From: Peptoclostridium litorale DSM 5388 | Lineage (GTDB): Bacteria; Bacillota; Clostridia; Peptostreptococcales; Peptostreptococcaceae | Length of the DNA: 64,000 nt | Reading direction: 5' to 3' | Assembly: GCF_900141635.1 (NCBI RefSeq) | Contig: NZ_FSRH01000014.1 | Span: 1 to 64,000 of the forward strand | Made by a program: the position numbers and the translations under genes | Shown here: piece by piece, positions 54,227 to 64,000 of the stretch | How positions within the stretch are numbered: the first letter of the stretch is position 1 | Layout of the letters: every line of letters starts with the position of its first letter | The notes under the pieces: model-generated | Told to the model about the DNA's origin: nothing | Databases searched by the model: none | Seen by the model: the letters and a program-made list of their open reading frames with translations, nothing else

Positions 54227-56296
54227 TTATTTGCCTTCGTCCATTATCTTCTTAGATATGCTCGCTGGCACCTGCTCGTAATGGTCGAATATCATTGTAT
54301 ATGTCGCTCTACCTTGAGTCATAGATCTTAGCTGAGTCGAATATCCAAACATTTCTGAAAGCGGAACCATAGCTTTTATAGTCTGGGCTCCACTTACAGC
54401 TTCCATTCCTTCTATTCTTCCACGTCTTGAGTTAAGGTCTCCCATTACGTCTCCCATGTAGTCTTCAGGAGTAACAACTTCAACCTTGAAATAAGGCTCA
54501 AGAAGTGCTGCGCTTCCTTTTTTCATAGCTTCTTTAAGTGCCATAGACGCTGCAAGTTTGAATGCCATTTCCGAAGAGTCAACATCGTGGTATGATCCAT
54601 CGTATAGCTCTACTCTCAGGTCCACAACTGGGTATCCTGCCAGTATACCAGCTTCCATAGCCGCCTGTATACCCGCATCGACTGGTCCAACATATTCTCT
54701 TGGAACAGATCCTCCAACAGTTGCATTCTTGAACTCATATCCTTTTCCTGGCTCGTTTCTGAATACTCTAAGCTTAACGTGTCCGTACTGTCCTCTACCA
54801 CCCGACTGCTTAGCATGCTTGTACTCAACTTCGCAATCTTTTGTTATAGTCTCTCTGTACGCAACCTGAGGAGCTCCTACGTTTGCTTCCACTTTGAATT
54901 CTCTTAGTAGTCTGTCTACTATTATCTCAAGGTGAAGCTCTCCCATGCCGCCTATTATAGTCTGTCCAGTTTCTTCGTCAGTTCTAACTCTGAATGTAGG
55001 GTCCTCTTCAGCAAGCTTTTGAAGCGCAACACCCATTTTTTCCTGAGCAGCCTTTGACTTTGGCTCTATAGCAACGTGTATAACTGGCTCTGGGAATTCC
55101 ATAGACTCAAGTATTATCGGATGGTTTGGATCGCAAAGCGTATCTCCTGTAGTAGTGTTCTTAAGTCCTACCGCAGCCGCTATGTCTCCAGAGTAAACCA
55201 TTGATATTTCTTCTCTTGAGTTTGCGTGCATCTGAAGTATACGTCCTATTCTCTCTTTCTTGTTCTTTGTAGAGTTAAGAACGTACGATCCTGACTCAAG
55301 CTTTCCAGAGTAAGCTCTAAAGAACGCAAGCTTTCCAACGAATGGGTCAGTCATTATCTTGAATGCAAGAGCTGAGAAAGGCTCTTCGTCTGAAGAAGGT
55401 CTGCAGTCTTCTCCTCCGTCGAAGTCCACACCTGTTATGGCTGGAACATCTAGTGGAGATGGCATGTATTCAATAACAGCGTCAAGCACTAGCTGAACGC
55501 CTTTGTTCTTGTATGCTGAACCGCAGAATACTGGGTTAAGTTCACAAGCTATAACGGCTTTTCTTATGGCAGCCTTAAGCTCGTCTACAGTTATTTCTTC
55601 TCCCTCAAGATACTTCATTGTAAGGTCTTCGTCTGTTTCAGCAACAGTTTCCACAAGTGTTTCTCTGCACTCTTCAGCAAGCTCTCTCATATCTTCTGGG
55701 ATTTCTGTTACCTCTATATCTACTCCAAGGTCGTCCCTGTACATTCTAGCGTTCATTTCAAGAAGGTCTATTATACCAACGAAAGTGTCTTCTGCGCCTA
55801 TTGGAAGCTGCATAGCAACCGCATTTGCAGAAAGTCTGTCTTTCATCATTTCAACAACACGTAGGAAGTTTGCTCCTATTATGTCCATCTTGTTTACGAA
55901 TGCTATTCTTGGAACATTGTACTTGTTAGCCTGTCTCCAAACGTTCTCTGACTGAGGCTCAACTCCACCCTTAGCACAGAAAACAGCTACGGCTCCGTCA
56001 AGAACACGAAGAGATCTTTCAACCTCAACTGTAAAGTCTACGTGCCCTGGCGTGTCTATTATGTTTATCCTGTTGTCTTTCCACTGGGCAGTTGTCGCAG
56101 CCGAAGTTATTGTTATACCTCTTTCCTGCTCCTGCTCCATCCAGTCCATAGTCGCTCCACCCTCATGAACTTCTCCTATCTTATGGGTAACTCCCGTATA
56201 ATATAGTATACGCTCAGTAGTGGTCGTTTTTCCAGCGTCTATATGCGCCATTATACCAATATTTCTGGTTCTCTCTAAAGGAAACTCTCTAGGCAC
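54227..56296 (-). CDS. fusA: Elongation factor G
   Basis: 689 residues, the translocation GTPase. [15 protein letters not shown] (G1), DTPGHVDFT (G3), [10 protein letters not shown] (G4); domain IV with the [23 protein letters not shown] stretch reaches the decoding site. GTG start with GGGAGG 8 bases upstream. Confidence 0.98.
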   Translation of the reverse strand: MPREFPLERTRNIGIMAHIDAGKTTTTERILYYTGVTHKIGEVHEGGATMDWMEQEQERGITITSAATTAQWKDNRINIIDTPGHVDFTVEVERSLRVLDGAVAVFCAKGGVEPQSENVWRQANKYNVPRIAFVNKMDIIGANFLRVVEMMKDRLSANAVAMQLPIGAEDTFVGIIDLLEMNARMYRDDLGVDIEVTEIPEDMRELAEECRETLVETVAETDEDLTMKYLEGEEITVDELKAAIRKAVIACELNPVFCGSAYKNKGVQLVLDAVIEYMPSPLDVPAITGVDFDGGEDCRPSSDEEPFSALAFKIMTDPFVGKLAFFRAYSGKLESGSYVLNSTKNKKERIGRILQMHANSREEISMVYSGDIAAAVGLKNTTTGDTLCDPNHPIILESMEFPEPVIHVAIEPKSKAAQEKMGVALQKLAEEDPTFRVRTDEETGQTIIGGMGELHLEIIVDRLLREFKVEANVGAPQVAYRETITKDCEVEYKHAKQSGGRGQYGHVKLRVFRNEPGKGYEFKNATVGGSVPREYVGPVDAGIQAAMEAGILAGYPVVDLRVELYDGSYHDVDSSEMAFKLAASMALKEAMKKGSAALLEPYFKVEVVTPEDYMGDVMGDLNSRRGRIEGMEAVSGAQTIKAMVPLSEMFGYSTQLRSMTQGRATYTMIFDHYEQVPASISKKIMDEGK

Positions 56297-56370
56297 TACA
56301 AATGCCTCCCTTCTGATAATAATGCCAGCCCCACTTATACGCGGGGCCAGGCAATGTTTGTTTTTTTATC

Positions 56371-56841
56371 TTACCATCTATAGTGAGCAAATGCCTTGTT
56401 AGCCTCTGCCATCTTGTGTGTATCTTCTTTCTTCTTAACTGATGCTCCTGTACTGTTTGCAGCATCCATCAGCTCTTTTGCAAGCTTTTCTACCATTCCT
56501 TTTTCACCACGAGCTCTAGTATAGTTTACTAGCCATCTAAGCCCTAGTGTAACTCTTCTTTCAGGTCTAACTTCAACTGGAACCTGGTAGTTAGCTCCAC
56601 CAACACGTCTTGCCTTTACTTCAAGCACTGGCATTATGTTGTTCATTGCCTTTTCAAATACTTCTATTGGTTCTTCTCCTGTTTTTTCCTTTATTATGTC
56701 TAAAGCTCCGTAAACTACTTGCTGAGCTTTACCTTTTTTTCCATCAACCATTATACTGTTTATAAGCTTAGAAACTAGCTGGCTGTTGTACATCGGATCA
56801 GGAGTTATAACTCTCTTTGGAACATTTCCTTTTCTTGGCAC
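56371..56841 (-). CDS. rpsG: 30S ribosomal protein S7
   Basis: 156 residues, [19 protein letters not shown] and the end [18 protein letters not shown] start after GGAGGG. It nucleates the 30S head. About 109 bases separate it from rpsL. Confidence 0.97.
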   Translation of the reverse strand: MPRKGNVPKRVITPDPMYNSQLVSKLINSIMVDGKKGKAQQVVYGALDIIKEKTGEEPIEVFEKAMNNIMPVLEVKARRVGGANYQVPVEVRPERRVTLGLRWLVNYTRARGEKGMVEKLAKELMDAANSTGASVKKKEDTHKMAEANKAFAHYRW

Positions 56842-56950
56842 TGTGCTTCCCTCCTTATTAGCTTTTAATTCATTGGTACTCGACAGGCTGTAAACTGCCG
56901 TAGGTGCCTTCCGTTATATATATAATTAAAGGACCGTACACTTTAGTTTG

Positions 56951-57373
56951 TTATTTTTTCGCAGCCTTAGGTCTCTTAGTACCGTACTTAGATCTTGATT
57001 GAGCTCTCTTCTCAACTCCTGCTGTATCAAGAGTTCCTCTTACTATGTGATACCTAACACCTGGTAAGTCTTTAACCCTACCACCTCTTATAAGAACAAC
57101 GCTGTGCTCTTGTAGGTTGTGTCCCTCACCAGGAATATAAGATGTAACTTCTATTCCGTTAGTAAGTCTTACTCTTGCAACCTTTCTAAGCGCTGAGTTT
57201 GGTTTCTTTGGAGTCACAGTCTTAACTGATGTACAAACCCCTCTCTTTTGTGGAGAACTCATATTAACGTTCTCTTTTCTCAGTGAGTTGAAACCTCTTT
57301 GTAGAGCTGGAGCAGTAGATTTTTTAGTTGCCTTCACTCTTCCTTTACGCACTAGCTGGTTTATAGTTGGCAT
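56951..57373 (-). CDS. rpsL: 30S ribosomal protein S12
   Basis: 140 residues, [12 protein letters not shown]. The decoding-site loop [11 protein letters not shown] and the PGVRYH segment, where streptomycin-resistance changes occur, are wild-type-like; the [16 protein letters not shown] stretch is the usual Firmicute insertion. The upstream in-frame GTG lies in GGAGGTG; the ATG at 57373 is used. Confidence 0.97.
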   Translation of the reverse strand: MPTINQLVRKGRVKATKKSTAPALQRGFNSLRKENVNMSSPQKRGVCTSVKTVTPKKPNSALRKVARVRLTNGIEVTSYIPGEGHNLQEHSVVLIRGGRVKDLPGVRYHIVRGTLDTAGVEKRAQSRSKYGTKRPKAAKK

Positions 57374-57402
57374 AAAGTGCACCTCCTTCCATTTTTTGAA
57401 AC

Positions 57403-57648
57403 TTACTTTAATATTCCAACTGTAGCAGCTTTCACCTGTATCCCACAGGCGCTTCCAAGCTGCTGCATGGATTCAACATAAACTACCTCAACATTTTTTT
57501 CATTGGCTATTTCCTGTGTGTTTTTGACTACGCGCTCGTCAGCATCTTTTGCTATTATCACATACTGTAGTTTTTCTTCTTTAAGCGCTCTTGCCGTCTG
57601 CTTAGTGCCAATCACCTTGTTGAGATTTTTCAATTCCTCAAGCTTCAT
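57403..57648 (-). CDS. rplGB: L7Ae-family protein RplGB (YbxF-like)
   Basis: An 81-residue kink-turn-binding L7Ae/L30e fold: [13 protein letters not shown] at the start, [10 protein letters not shown] in the middle and a [16 protein letters not shown] end. The frame is open 18 codons upstream, but AAAGGAGG precedes the ATG at 57648. It begins the str operon, as ybxF does in B. subtilis; its target RNA is unsettled. Confidence 0.93.
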   Translation of the reverse strand: MKLEELKNLNKVIGTKQTARALKEEKLQYVIIAKDADERVVKNTQEIANEKNVEVVYVESMQQLGSACGIQVKAATVGILK

Positions 57649-57724
57649 AAAAGTTTCCTCCTTTTTAAATACCCAGCAATTCCCAGATACTAAAAAGTCC
57701 ACTTTCTATTTTACACACTCAAAC

Positions 57725-57754
57725 ATTTTATCACTACATAATATTTAGTGTCAA
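57725..57754 (-). promoter_or_regulatory. Promoter of the str operon
   Basis: On the minus strand TTGACA (57749-57754), 18 bases, TAAAAT (57725-57730), 31 bases past the rpoC stop. Confidence 0.83.
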
Positions 57755-57784
57755 TAGAATTTAAAAGCTTTAACATTTTTAATA

Positions 57785-60700
57785 TTATTCAGCAGACTCT
57801 TCTTCTGTATTTTTTATAGCTATATTCTTGTATCTTTTCATTCCTGTTCCTGCAGGTATGAGCTTTCCTATTATTACATTTTCCTTTAGTCCTATAAGCT
57901 TGTCTTCTTTTCCCTTTATTGCTGCCTCTGTAAGAACCCTTGTTGTCTCCTGGAAAGACGCCGCTGAAAGGAACGATTCTGTTGCAAGAGATGCCTTTGT
58001 TATTCCAAGAAGCACTCTGTTTGAAGTTGCAGGAGTTCCGCCTTCAGATTCAACTCTTTCGTTTTCATTTTCGAATTCGAGCCTGTCTACAAGACTTCCT
58101 GGAAGGAACTCAGTATCTCCCTCTTCTTCAATTCTCACTTTAGAAAGCATCTGTCTAGATATTATCTCTATGTGCTTGTCGTTTATATCAACACCCTGCA
58201 TTCTATAAACCCTTTGAACTTCCTGAACTATATAGTTTTGAACGGCTGTTACGCCTTTTACAGCCAGTATGTCGTGTGGATTTATTGAACCTTCTGTTAT
58301 AGGGTCTCCTGCGCTTACAAAATGACCTTCCTTGACTTTTATTCTCGAACCGTATGGTATCGAGTAAGTCTTGCTTTCGCTGTCTTGTCCTGTTATTATT
58401 ACATCCCTTTTATTTCCGCTCTCTTTTATCTGAACAGAGCCGTCTATTTCTGTTATTATTGCAAGACCCTTTGGTTTTCTGGCCTCAAAAAGCTCCTCGA
58501 CCCTTGGAAGACCCTGAGTGATGTCGCCTCCAGCAACTCCACCTGTGTGGAATGTACGCATTGTAAGCTGTGTACCCGGCTCACCTATCGACTGGGCAGC
58601 AATTATACCTACAGCCTCTCCGGTATTTACCTGTTTGCCTGTCGCAAGGTTTCTTCCGTAACACTTAGAGCATACGCCGTGCTTAGTCTTACAGCTTAGC
58701 GCCGATCTTATCATAAGATTTTCTATTTCGGCTCCAATTATCTTGTCTGCGATGTCTTCAGTTATGAGCTCTCCGTTAGGTACGATAATATCGCCGGTTT
58801 CCGGATGAAGTACATCTTCTGCAGCATATCTTCCAAGTATTCTGTCATAAAGCTCCTCTATTATTTCGTTTCCATCGCTGAACTTTCTAACTAGTATACC
58901 TTCTTTACTTCCACAATCTTCTTCTCTTATTATTACGTCCTGAGATACGTCAACAAGCCTTCTTGTAAGATATCCTGAGTCGGCTGTACGAAGTGCTGTA
59001 TCCGCAAGACCCTTTCTTGCTCCGTGTGAAGATATGAAGTACTCCAGTACCGAAAGACCCTCACGGAAGTTCGCCTTAACTGGAAGTTCTACGGTTTCTC
59101 CGGTCGCATCCGCCATAAGACCACGCATACCTGCAAGCTGTCTTATCTGGTTTTTACTACCCCTCGCTCCCGAGTGCGCCATTATGAATATGTTGTTTAG
59201 TCTGTCAAGGTTGTCCATAAGTGCGTCGGTTACTTTGTCTGTTGTAGCAGTCCAAGTTTCGATAACTCTTTCTTTTCTCTCTTCATTTGATATAAGACCT
59301 CTTCTGAAGGCTTTCTCATATTTTGCAACCTTCTCTTCGGCCTGCGCAATATATTCATATTTCTCCTTAGGAATCTCCATATCCGCTACCGAAACAGTTA
59401 TGGCTCCCCTTGTCGAAAACTTGAATCCAAGCTCTTTTATGTTGTCAAGCATTATTGCAGTAGTTGTATTTCCATGCTTTCTGAAGCACTTGTCTATTAT
59501 CTGACCCATTTTCTTTTTGTCTACAAGGAAATCTACTTCAAGGCTGTGCATGTCCTTTTCCCTGTCTACAAATCCCAGATCCTGAGGAATGTTTTCGTTG
59601 AATATGAATCTTCCCACAGTACTCTCTACAAGTATGTCCTTGCCTTGATCATCTTTTCCTATTCTGACCTTTACCTTTGCATGAAGTGCCACGCATCTGT
59701 TGGTGTATGCAAGAAGCATTTCATTGTAGTCCTTGAACACCATGCCCTCGCCCAGAGATCCTTCTATGTCAAGTGTAAGGTAGTATCCTCCAAGAACCAT
59801 ATCCTGAGTAGGAGTAGTTATTGAAGATCCGTCTTTAGGCGCAAGTATGTTGTTTGTTGAGAGCATAAGGAATCTACACTCAGCCTGTGCCTCCACTGAA
59901 AGTGGCAGGTGGACAGCCATCTGGTCTCCGTCGAAGTCGGCGTTGTATGCAGTACATACAAGAGGGTGCAGCTTTATGGCCTTTCCTTCAACCAGTATAG
60001 GTTCAAATGCCTGTATTCCAAGTCTGTGCAGAGTAGGTGCACGGTTTAGAAGAACTGGATGAGCCTTTATTACATCTTCAAGCACGTCCCAAACTTCAGG
60101 CTTAACTTTTTCAACCATTCTCTTCGCACTCTTTATATTGTGTGCACATCCCTTAGTTACAAGCGCATTCATAACGAAAGGCTTGAAAAGCTCAAGCGCC
60201 ATCTTCTTTGGAAGTCCGCACTGGTAGAACTTAAGCTCTGGCCCTACGACTATAACCGAACGTCCCGAATAGTCAACACGCTTTCCTAGAAGGTTTTGAC
60301 GGAAACGTCCCTGCTTTCCTTTTAGCATGTCTGAAAGCGATTTTAGCGGTCTGTTTCCAGGACCCGTTACAGGTCTTCCCCTTCTACCGTTATCTATAAG
60401 TGCATCTACCGCCTCTTGAAGCATCCTTTTTTCATTTCTGACTATTATGTCAGGAGCTCCCAGCTCAAGTAGTCTTTTAAGTCTGTTGTTCCTGTTTATA
60501 ACTCTTCTGTAAAGGTCGTTTAGGTCTGATGTTGCAAACCTTCCTCCGTCAAGCTGAACCATAGGTCTAAGATCTGGAGGTATTACAGGTATTGCATCAA
60601 GTACCATCCAGTCTGGCTTGTTTCCAGACTTTTTGAAAGCTTCTACGACCTCAAGTCTTCTTATTGTTCTGACTCTCTTTTGTCCTGTGCTGTCCTTAAG

Positions 60701-61282
60701 CTTGCTTCTAAGGTCTTTTGAAAGCACCTCAAGCTCTACATTCTCAAGAAGATCTCTTACCGCTTCAGCACCCATTGCCGCCTTGAATCCTCCAGGGTAC
60801 TTGTCCATGGCCTCTCTGTACTCTTTCTCTGTAAGAAGCTGCTTTTCGCTAAGTCCCGTCTCTCCAGGATCAGTAACTACATATGATGCAAAGTATAGTA
60901 CTTTTTCAAGTGAACGTGGTGACATGTCAAGAAGAAGTCCCATTCTAGATGGAATTCCCTTGAAATACCATATATGTGAAACTGGAGCTGCCAATTCTAT
61001 ATGACCCATTCTCTCACGTCTTACTTTTGATTTGGTGACTTCAACACCACATCTGTCACACACTACACCTTTATATCGTACTCTCTTGTATTTCCCGCAG
61101 TGACATTCCCAGTCCTTTGTAGGCCCAAATATTCTTTCGCAGAAAAGCCCGTCCTTTTCAGGTTTTAAAGTCCTGTAGTTTATTGTTTCCGGCTTTTTAA
61201 CTTCCCCCTTCGACCACTGTCTAATCTTTTCAGGTGAAGCCAAACCTATTTTCATCGATTCAAAATTACCAAGTTCAAACAA
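57785..61282 (-). CDS. rpoC: RNA polymerase beta-prime subunit
   Basis: 1165 residues. First zinc site CHCGKYKR...CDRCG (about 60-78), catalytic [12 protein letters not shown] with three aspartates (about 447), the bridge helix region with [17 protein letters not shown] (about 720), and the second zinc site [13 protein letters not shown] (about 865). Separate from rpoB, as in Firmicutes. The gap to rpoB of 113 bases holds a TAGCC/GGCTA hairpin without a T-run. Confidence 0.98.
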   Translation of the reverse strand: MFELGNFESMKIGLASPEKIRQWSKGEVKKPETINYRTLKPEKDGLFCERIFGPTKDWECHCGKYKRVRYKGVVCDRCGVEVTKSKVRRERMGHIELAAPVSHIWYFKGIPSRMGLLLDMSPRSLEKVLYFASYVVTDPGETGLSEKQLLTEKEYREAMDKYPGGFKAAMGAEAVRDLLENVELEVLSKDLRSKLKDSTGQKRVRTIRRLEVVEAFKKSGNKPDWMVLDAIPVIPPDLRPMVQLDGGRFATSDLNDLYRRVINRNNRLKRLLELGAPDIIVRNEKRMLQEAVDALIDNGRRGRPVTGPGNRPLKSLSDMLKGKQGRFRQNLLGKRVDYSGRSVIVVGPELKFYQCGLPKKMALELFKPFVMNALVTKGCAHNIKSAKRMVEKVKPEVWDVLEDVIKAHPVLLNRAPTLHRLGIQAFEPILVEGKAIKLHPLVCTAYNADFDGDQMAVHLPLSVEAQAECRFLMLSTNNILAPKDGSSITTPTQDMVLGGYYLTLDIEGSLGEGMVFKDYNEMLLAYTNRCVALHAKVKVRIGKDDQGKDILVESTVGRFIFNENIPQDLGFVDREKDMHSLEVDFLVDKKKMGQIIDKCFRKHGNTTTAIMLDNIKELGFKFSTRGAITVSVADMEIPKEKYEYIAQAEEKVAKYEKAFRRGLISNEERKERVIETWTATTDKVTDALMDNLDRLNNIFIMAHSGARGSKNQIRQLAGMRGLMADATGETVELPVKANFREGLSVLEYFISSHGARKGLADTALRTADSGYLTRRLVDVSQDVIIREEDCGSKEGILVRKFSDGNEIIEELYDRILGRYAAEDVLHPETGDIIVPNGELITEDIADKIIGAEIENLMIRSALSCKTKHGVCSKCYGRNLATGKQVNTGEAVGIIAAQSIGEPGTQLTMRTFHTGGVAGGDITQGLPRVEELFEARKPKGLAIITEIDGSVQIKESGNKRDVIITGQDSESKTYSIPYGSRIKVKEGHFVSAGDPITEGSINPHDILAVKGVTAVQNYIVQEVQRVYRMQGVDINDKHIEIISRQMLSKVRIEEEGDTEFLPGSLVDRLEFENENERVESEGGTPATSNRVLLGITKASLATESFLSAASFQETTRVLTEAAIKGKEDKLIGLKENVIIGKLIPAGTGMKRYKNIAIKNTEEESAE

Positions 61283-61395
61283 GGAGTTCTCTCCCTTCTC
61301 TGTTAGATTGACTTGTCAAATATTCAAGACAAGGATTTAAAATCAAAGTAGCAACACGACCGTGTAGCCCGCAATTTTTTTCGCAGGCTATGGGT

Positions 61396-64000
61396 CTAAA
61401 TATCTATATTTTCGCCAATTCCATAATTGTTTTCTTTGAAAAATTCCTGATCCGCATTGTCTTCATCAAAGTCATCTACGTCTTCTTCGCTATAGCCTTC
61501 AGCTTCATCTTCATCTTCTTCGCCCGGTTCTTCTTCGCTATAGCCTTCACTGTAATCAGAATCTGTCTTTATATATTCAAATTCGCCTTCCATGCTTGTC
61601 TCTTCTTCATCCACAGACTCTTTTATTTCTATTTCCCTGTCTGCTTCAAGCACCTTGACATCAAGACAAAGACTTTGAAGTTCTTTTATAAGAACCTTGA
61701 ATGACTCAGGTATTCCCGGTTCTGGAATATTTTCGCCCTTAACTATCGCTTCATAAGTCTTAACACGACCAACCACGTCATCAGACTTGACAGTAAGGAT
61801 CTCCTGAAGTGTATGTGCTGCTCCGTATGCCTCAAGCGCCCAAACCTCCATCTCTCCAAACCTCTGTCCTCCAAACTGCGCCTTACCGCCCAGCGGCTGC
61901 TGAGTTACAAGCGAGTAAGGACCAGTTGACCTTGCGTGTATCTTGTCGTCTACAAGGTGGTGCAGCTTAAGCATGTACATGTATCCTACAGTTACCCTGT
62001 TGTCAAACGGATCTCCAGTTCTTCCGTCATACAGCTGGAGCTTTCCGTCTTGAGGATATCCCGCTTCTGCAAGTGCCTTTTCTATGTCTGACTCGTTTGC
62101 TCCGTCAAATACCGGTGTCGCAACGTGCCATCCCATCTTCTTGGCTGCAAGTCCAAGGTGAACCTCAAGTACCTGTCCTATATTCATACGCGATGGAACG
62201 CCCAGTGGGTTTAGTACTATCTCTACAGGAGTACCGTCTTCCATGAAAGGCATGTCCTCTTCTGGAAGTATCCTTGAAATTACACCCTTATTACCGTGAC
62301 GTCCAGCCATCTTGTCTCCAACATTTATCTTTCTCTTTGTAGCTATATATGCTCTGACAAGTTCGTTTACACCCGGAGGAAGCTCATCTCCATTTTTCCT
62401 TGTAAACACCTTCACATCTACTATTATTCCACTTTCTCCATGAGGAACCTTAAGTGATGTATCTCTTACCTCTCTTGCCTTTTCACCGAATATGGCTCTT
62501 AGGAGTCTTTCCTCTGCTGTAAGCTCAGTTTCACCCTTAGGTGTAACCTTGCCGACAAGAATGTCTCCTGATTGAACCTCGGCTCCTATTCTTATTATTC
62601 CCCTGTCATCAAGATTCTTTATTGCATCTTCTCCGACATTCGGAATATCTCTTGTTATTTCTTCTGGTCCAAGTTTTGTATCTCTTGCCTCTGCTTCATA
62701 TTCTTCTATGTGTATAGTCGACAGCCTGTCTTCTTTTACAAGTCTTTCATTGAGGAGAATCGCATCCTCGTAGTTGTATCCTTCCCATGTCATGAAGGCT
62801 ATTCTACAGTTTCTTCCAAGCGCCAGTTCTCCCATCTCCGTAGATGGTCCGTCAGCCAGTACATCTCCTGCATTTACAATCTCGCCTCTGTCTATTATAG
62901 GCGTTTGGTTAACGCATGTTCCCTGGTTTGACCTTTTGAATTTAAGCAGCTTGTACCTGTCTCTTTGGCCGTCTTCTCTTTTTACTATTATTTCATTTGC
63001 CGTTACTCTTTCAGCCACACCCGAGTTTCTTGCTATTATAGCTACACCCGAGTCCATTGCGGCCTTTCCTTCCATACCTGTACCTATAACAGGAGATTCC
63101 CTTCTTATAAGAGGAACCGCCTGACGCTGCATGTTCGATCCCATCAGGGCACGGTTGGCGTCGTCATTTTCAAGGAATGGTATTATTGCAGTCGCTATGG
63201 AAACAACCTGCTTTGGAGATACGTCCATATAATCAACAAGTGACGGATTTACAAGCTCAGCCTCTCCGCTTACAGCTCTAGCCGTTACCCTTTCATTTAC
63301 GAATCTTCCTTCTTCATCTAGAGGCTCATTTGCCTGCGCTCTTACATAAAGGTCCTCTTCGTCAGCAGTAAGATAGTCTATCTGGCTAGTCACTATGCCC
63401 TTTTCCTTGTCTATCTTTCTGTAAGGAGATTCTATGAATCCATATTCATTTATCTTCGCAAATGTACTAAGCGAGTTTATAAGTCCGATATTTGGGCCCT
63501 CTGGTGTTTCTATAGGACACATTCTTCCATAGTGTGAATGGTGAACGTCCCTGACCTCAAAGCCCGCTCTTTCCCTAGAAAGACCTCCTGGTCCAAGGGC
63601 AGAAAGCCTTCTCTTGTGAGTAAGCTCTGAAAGAGGGTTTGTCTGGTCCATGAACTGCGAAAGCTGAGAGCTTCCGAAGAACTCTTTTATAGAAGCCGCC
63701 ACAGGTCTTATGTTTATAAGCGCCTCCGGACTTGTATTTTCTGTATCTTGTATAGTCATTCTCTCTCTTACGACTCTTTCCATTCTGGAAAGTCCGATTC
63801 TGAACTGGTTCTGAAGCAGTTCTCCGACAGATCTTACCCTTCTGTTTCCAAGGTGATCTATATCGTCAATTCTTCCCACTCCGTGGAAAAGGTTGAATTG
63901 ATAGCTTATAGACGCTATTATATCATCAAGTATTATATGCTTTGGTACAAGCCTTCTCTTGTTCTTTTTAAAGCTTTCAACTATCTCTTCTTTTGTATTG
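61396..64000 (-). CDS. rpoB: RNA polymerase beta subunit, cut by the right edge
   Basis: About 868 residues are visible; the reading frame runs to the window edge without a start, so the N-terminal third is missing. It continues through [17 protein letters not shown]. The rifampicin region reads [26 protein letters not shown] with the common wild-type residues. [20 protein letters not shown] is the C-terminal clamp. The last 70 or so residues are a very acidic tail with YSEGYSEEE- and [10 protein letters not shown]-type repeats. Confidence 0.98.
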   Translation of the reverse strand, partial: NTKEEIVESFKKNKRRLVPKHIILDDIIASISYQFNLFHGVGRIDDIDHLGNRRVRSVGELLQNQFRIGLSRMERVVRERMTIQDTENTSPEALINIRPVAASIKEFFGSSQLSQFMDQTNPLSELTHKRRLSALGPGGLSRERAGFEVRDVHHSHYGRMCPIETPEGPNIGLINSLSTFAKINEYGFIESPYRKIDKEKGIVTSQIDYLTADEEDLYVRAQANEPLDEEGRFVNERVTARAVSGEAELVNPSLVDYMDVSPKQVVSIATAIIPFLENDDANRALMGSNMQRQAVPLIRRESPVIGTGMEGKAAMDSGVAIIARNSGVAERVTANEIIVKREDGQRDRYKLLKFKRSNQGTCVNQTPIIDRGEIVNAGDVLADGPSTEMGELALGRNCRIAFMTWEGYNYEDAILLNERLVKEDRLSTIHIEEYEAEARDTKLGPEEITRDIPNVGEDAIKNLDDRGIIRIGAEVQSGDILVGKVTPKGETELTAEERLLRAIFGEKAREVRDTSLKVPHGESGIIVDVKVFTRKNGDELPPGVNELVRAYIATKRKINVGDKMAGRHGNKGVISRILPEEDMPFMEDGTPVEIVLNPLGVPSRMNIGQVLEVHLGLAAKKMGWHVATPVFDGANESDIEKALAEAGYPQDGKLQLYDGRTGDPFDNRVTVGYMYMLKLHHLVDDKIHARSTGPYSLVTQQPLGGKAQFGGQRFGEMEVWALEAYGAAHTLQEILTVKSDDVVGRVKTYEAIVKGENIPEPGIPESFKVLIKELQSLCLDVKVLEADREIEIKESVDEEETSMEGEFEYIKTDSDYSEGYSEEEPGEEDEDEAEGYSEEDVDDFDEDNADQEFFKENNYGIGENIDI

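Overview
The window is a chromosome segment from a Gram-positive, moderately AT-rich member of the Clostridia, probably an endospore former. The main reasons are strong AGGAGG-type ribosome binding sites, frequent GTG and TTG starts, heavy use of ATA for isoleucine, a T-box leader, an abrB gene with a Spo0A-type box just downstream of its promoter, and a spoVG gene with a sigma-H-type promoter. Gene order closely follows the origin-proximal part of the Bacillus subtilis chromosome. I cannot name the genus; a relative of Peptostreptococcaceae or Peptoclostridium is only an impression. Almost every gene is read leftward on the minus strand, so the replication origin most likely lies to the right of the window.

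Layout from right to left, in the direction of transcription. Positions 64000-57785 hold rpoB (cut by the right edge) and rpoC. Positions 57754-52956 are the str operon (rplGB, rpsL, rpsG, fusA, tuf). Positions 52843-36886 are one long S10-spc-alpha cluster from rpsJ to rplQ, including secY, adk, map, a KOW-domain protein, infA and rpoA. Positions 36815-32386 hold the ECF transporter core (ecfA1, ecfA2, ecfT), truA, and rplM-rpsI with its own promoter. Positions 32282-25191 hold tmk, holB, ricT, an inserted NSS transporter with a tiny partner protein, trmN6, rsmI and the divergent abrB.

Positions 25155-20990 form a non-syntenic accessory patch: pncB, a tandem pair of DUF3841-like genes, and the remains of an EamA transporter and of an AraC-type regulator. 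Positions 20986-13012 hold a HAD phosphatase, T-box-metG-tatD, a small membrane protein, the yabE-like G5/3D protein, and rnmV-ksgA-CDF transporter. Positions 12955-668 hold murC, purR, spoVG, glmU, prs, pth, mfd, a PrsA-like foldase and a MurJ/SpoVB-type flippase. The left edge carries two tandem promoters and the leader of an rRNA operon whose genes start beyond position 1.

Together the genes serve transcription, translation, ribosome maturation (rnmV, ksgA, rsmI, trmN6, truA), envelope precursor supply (glmU, murC, flippase), PRPP and NAD supply (prs, pncB) and the growth-to-sporulation switch (abrB, spoVG, ricT).

The most interesting non-coding signal is between tmk and rpsI (32153-32318): clustered DnaA-box-like sites beside a perfect AT-rich 26-bp palindrome and a candidate tmk promoter. 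The accessory patch shows clear gene decay. No CRISPR array, prophage, insertion sequence or tRNA gene was recognised, and I found no convincing wholly new multi-gene system.
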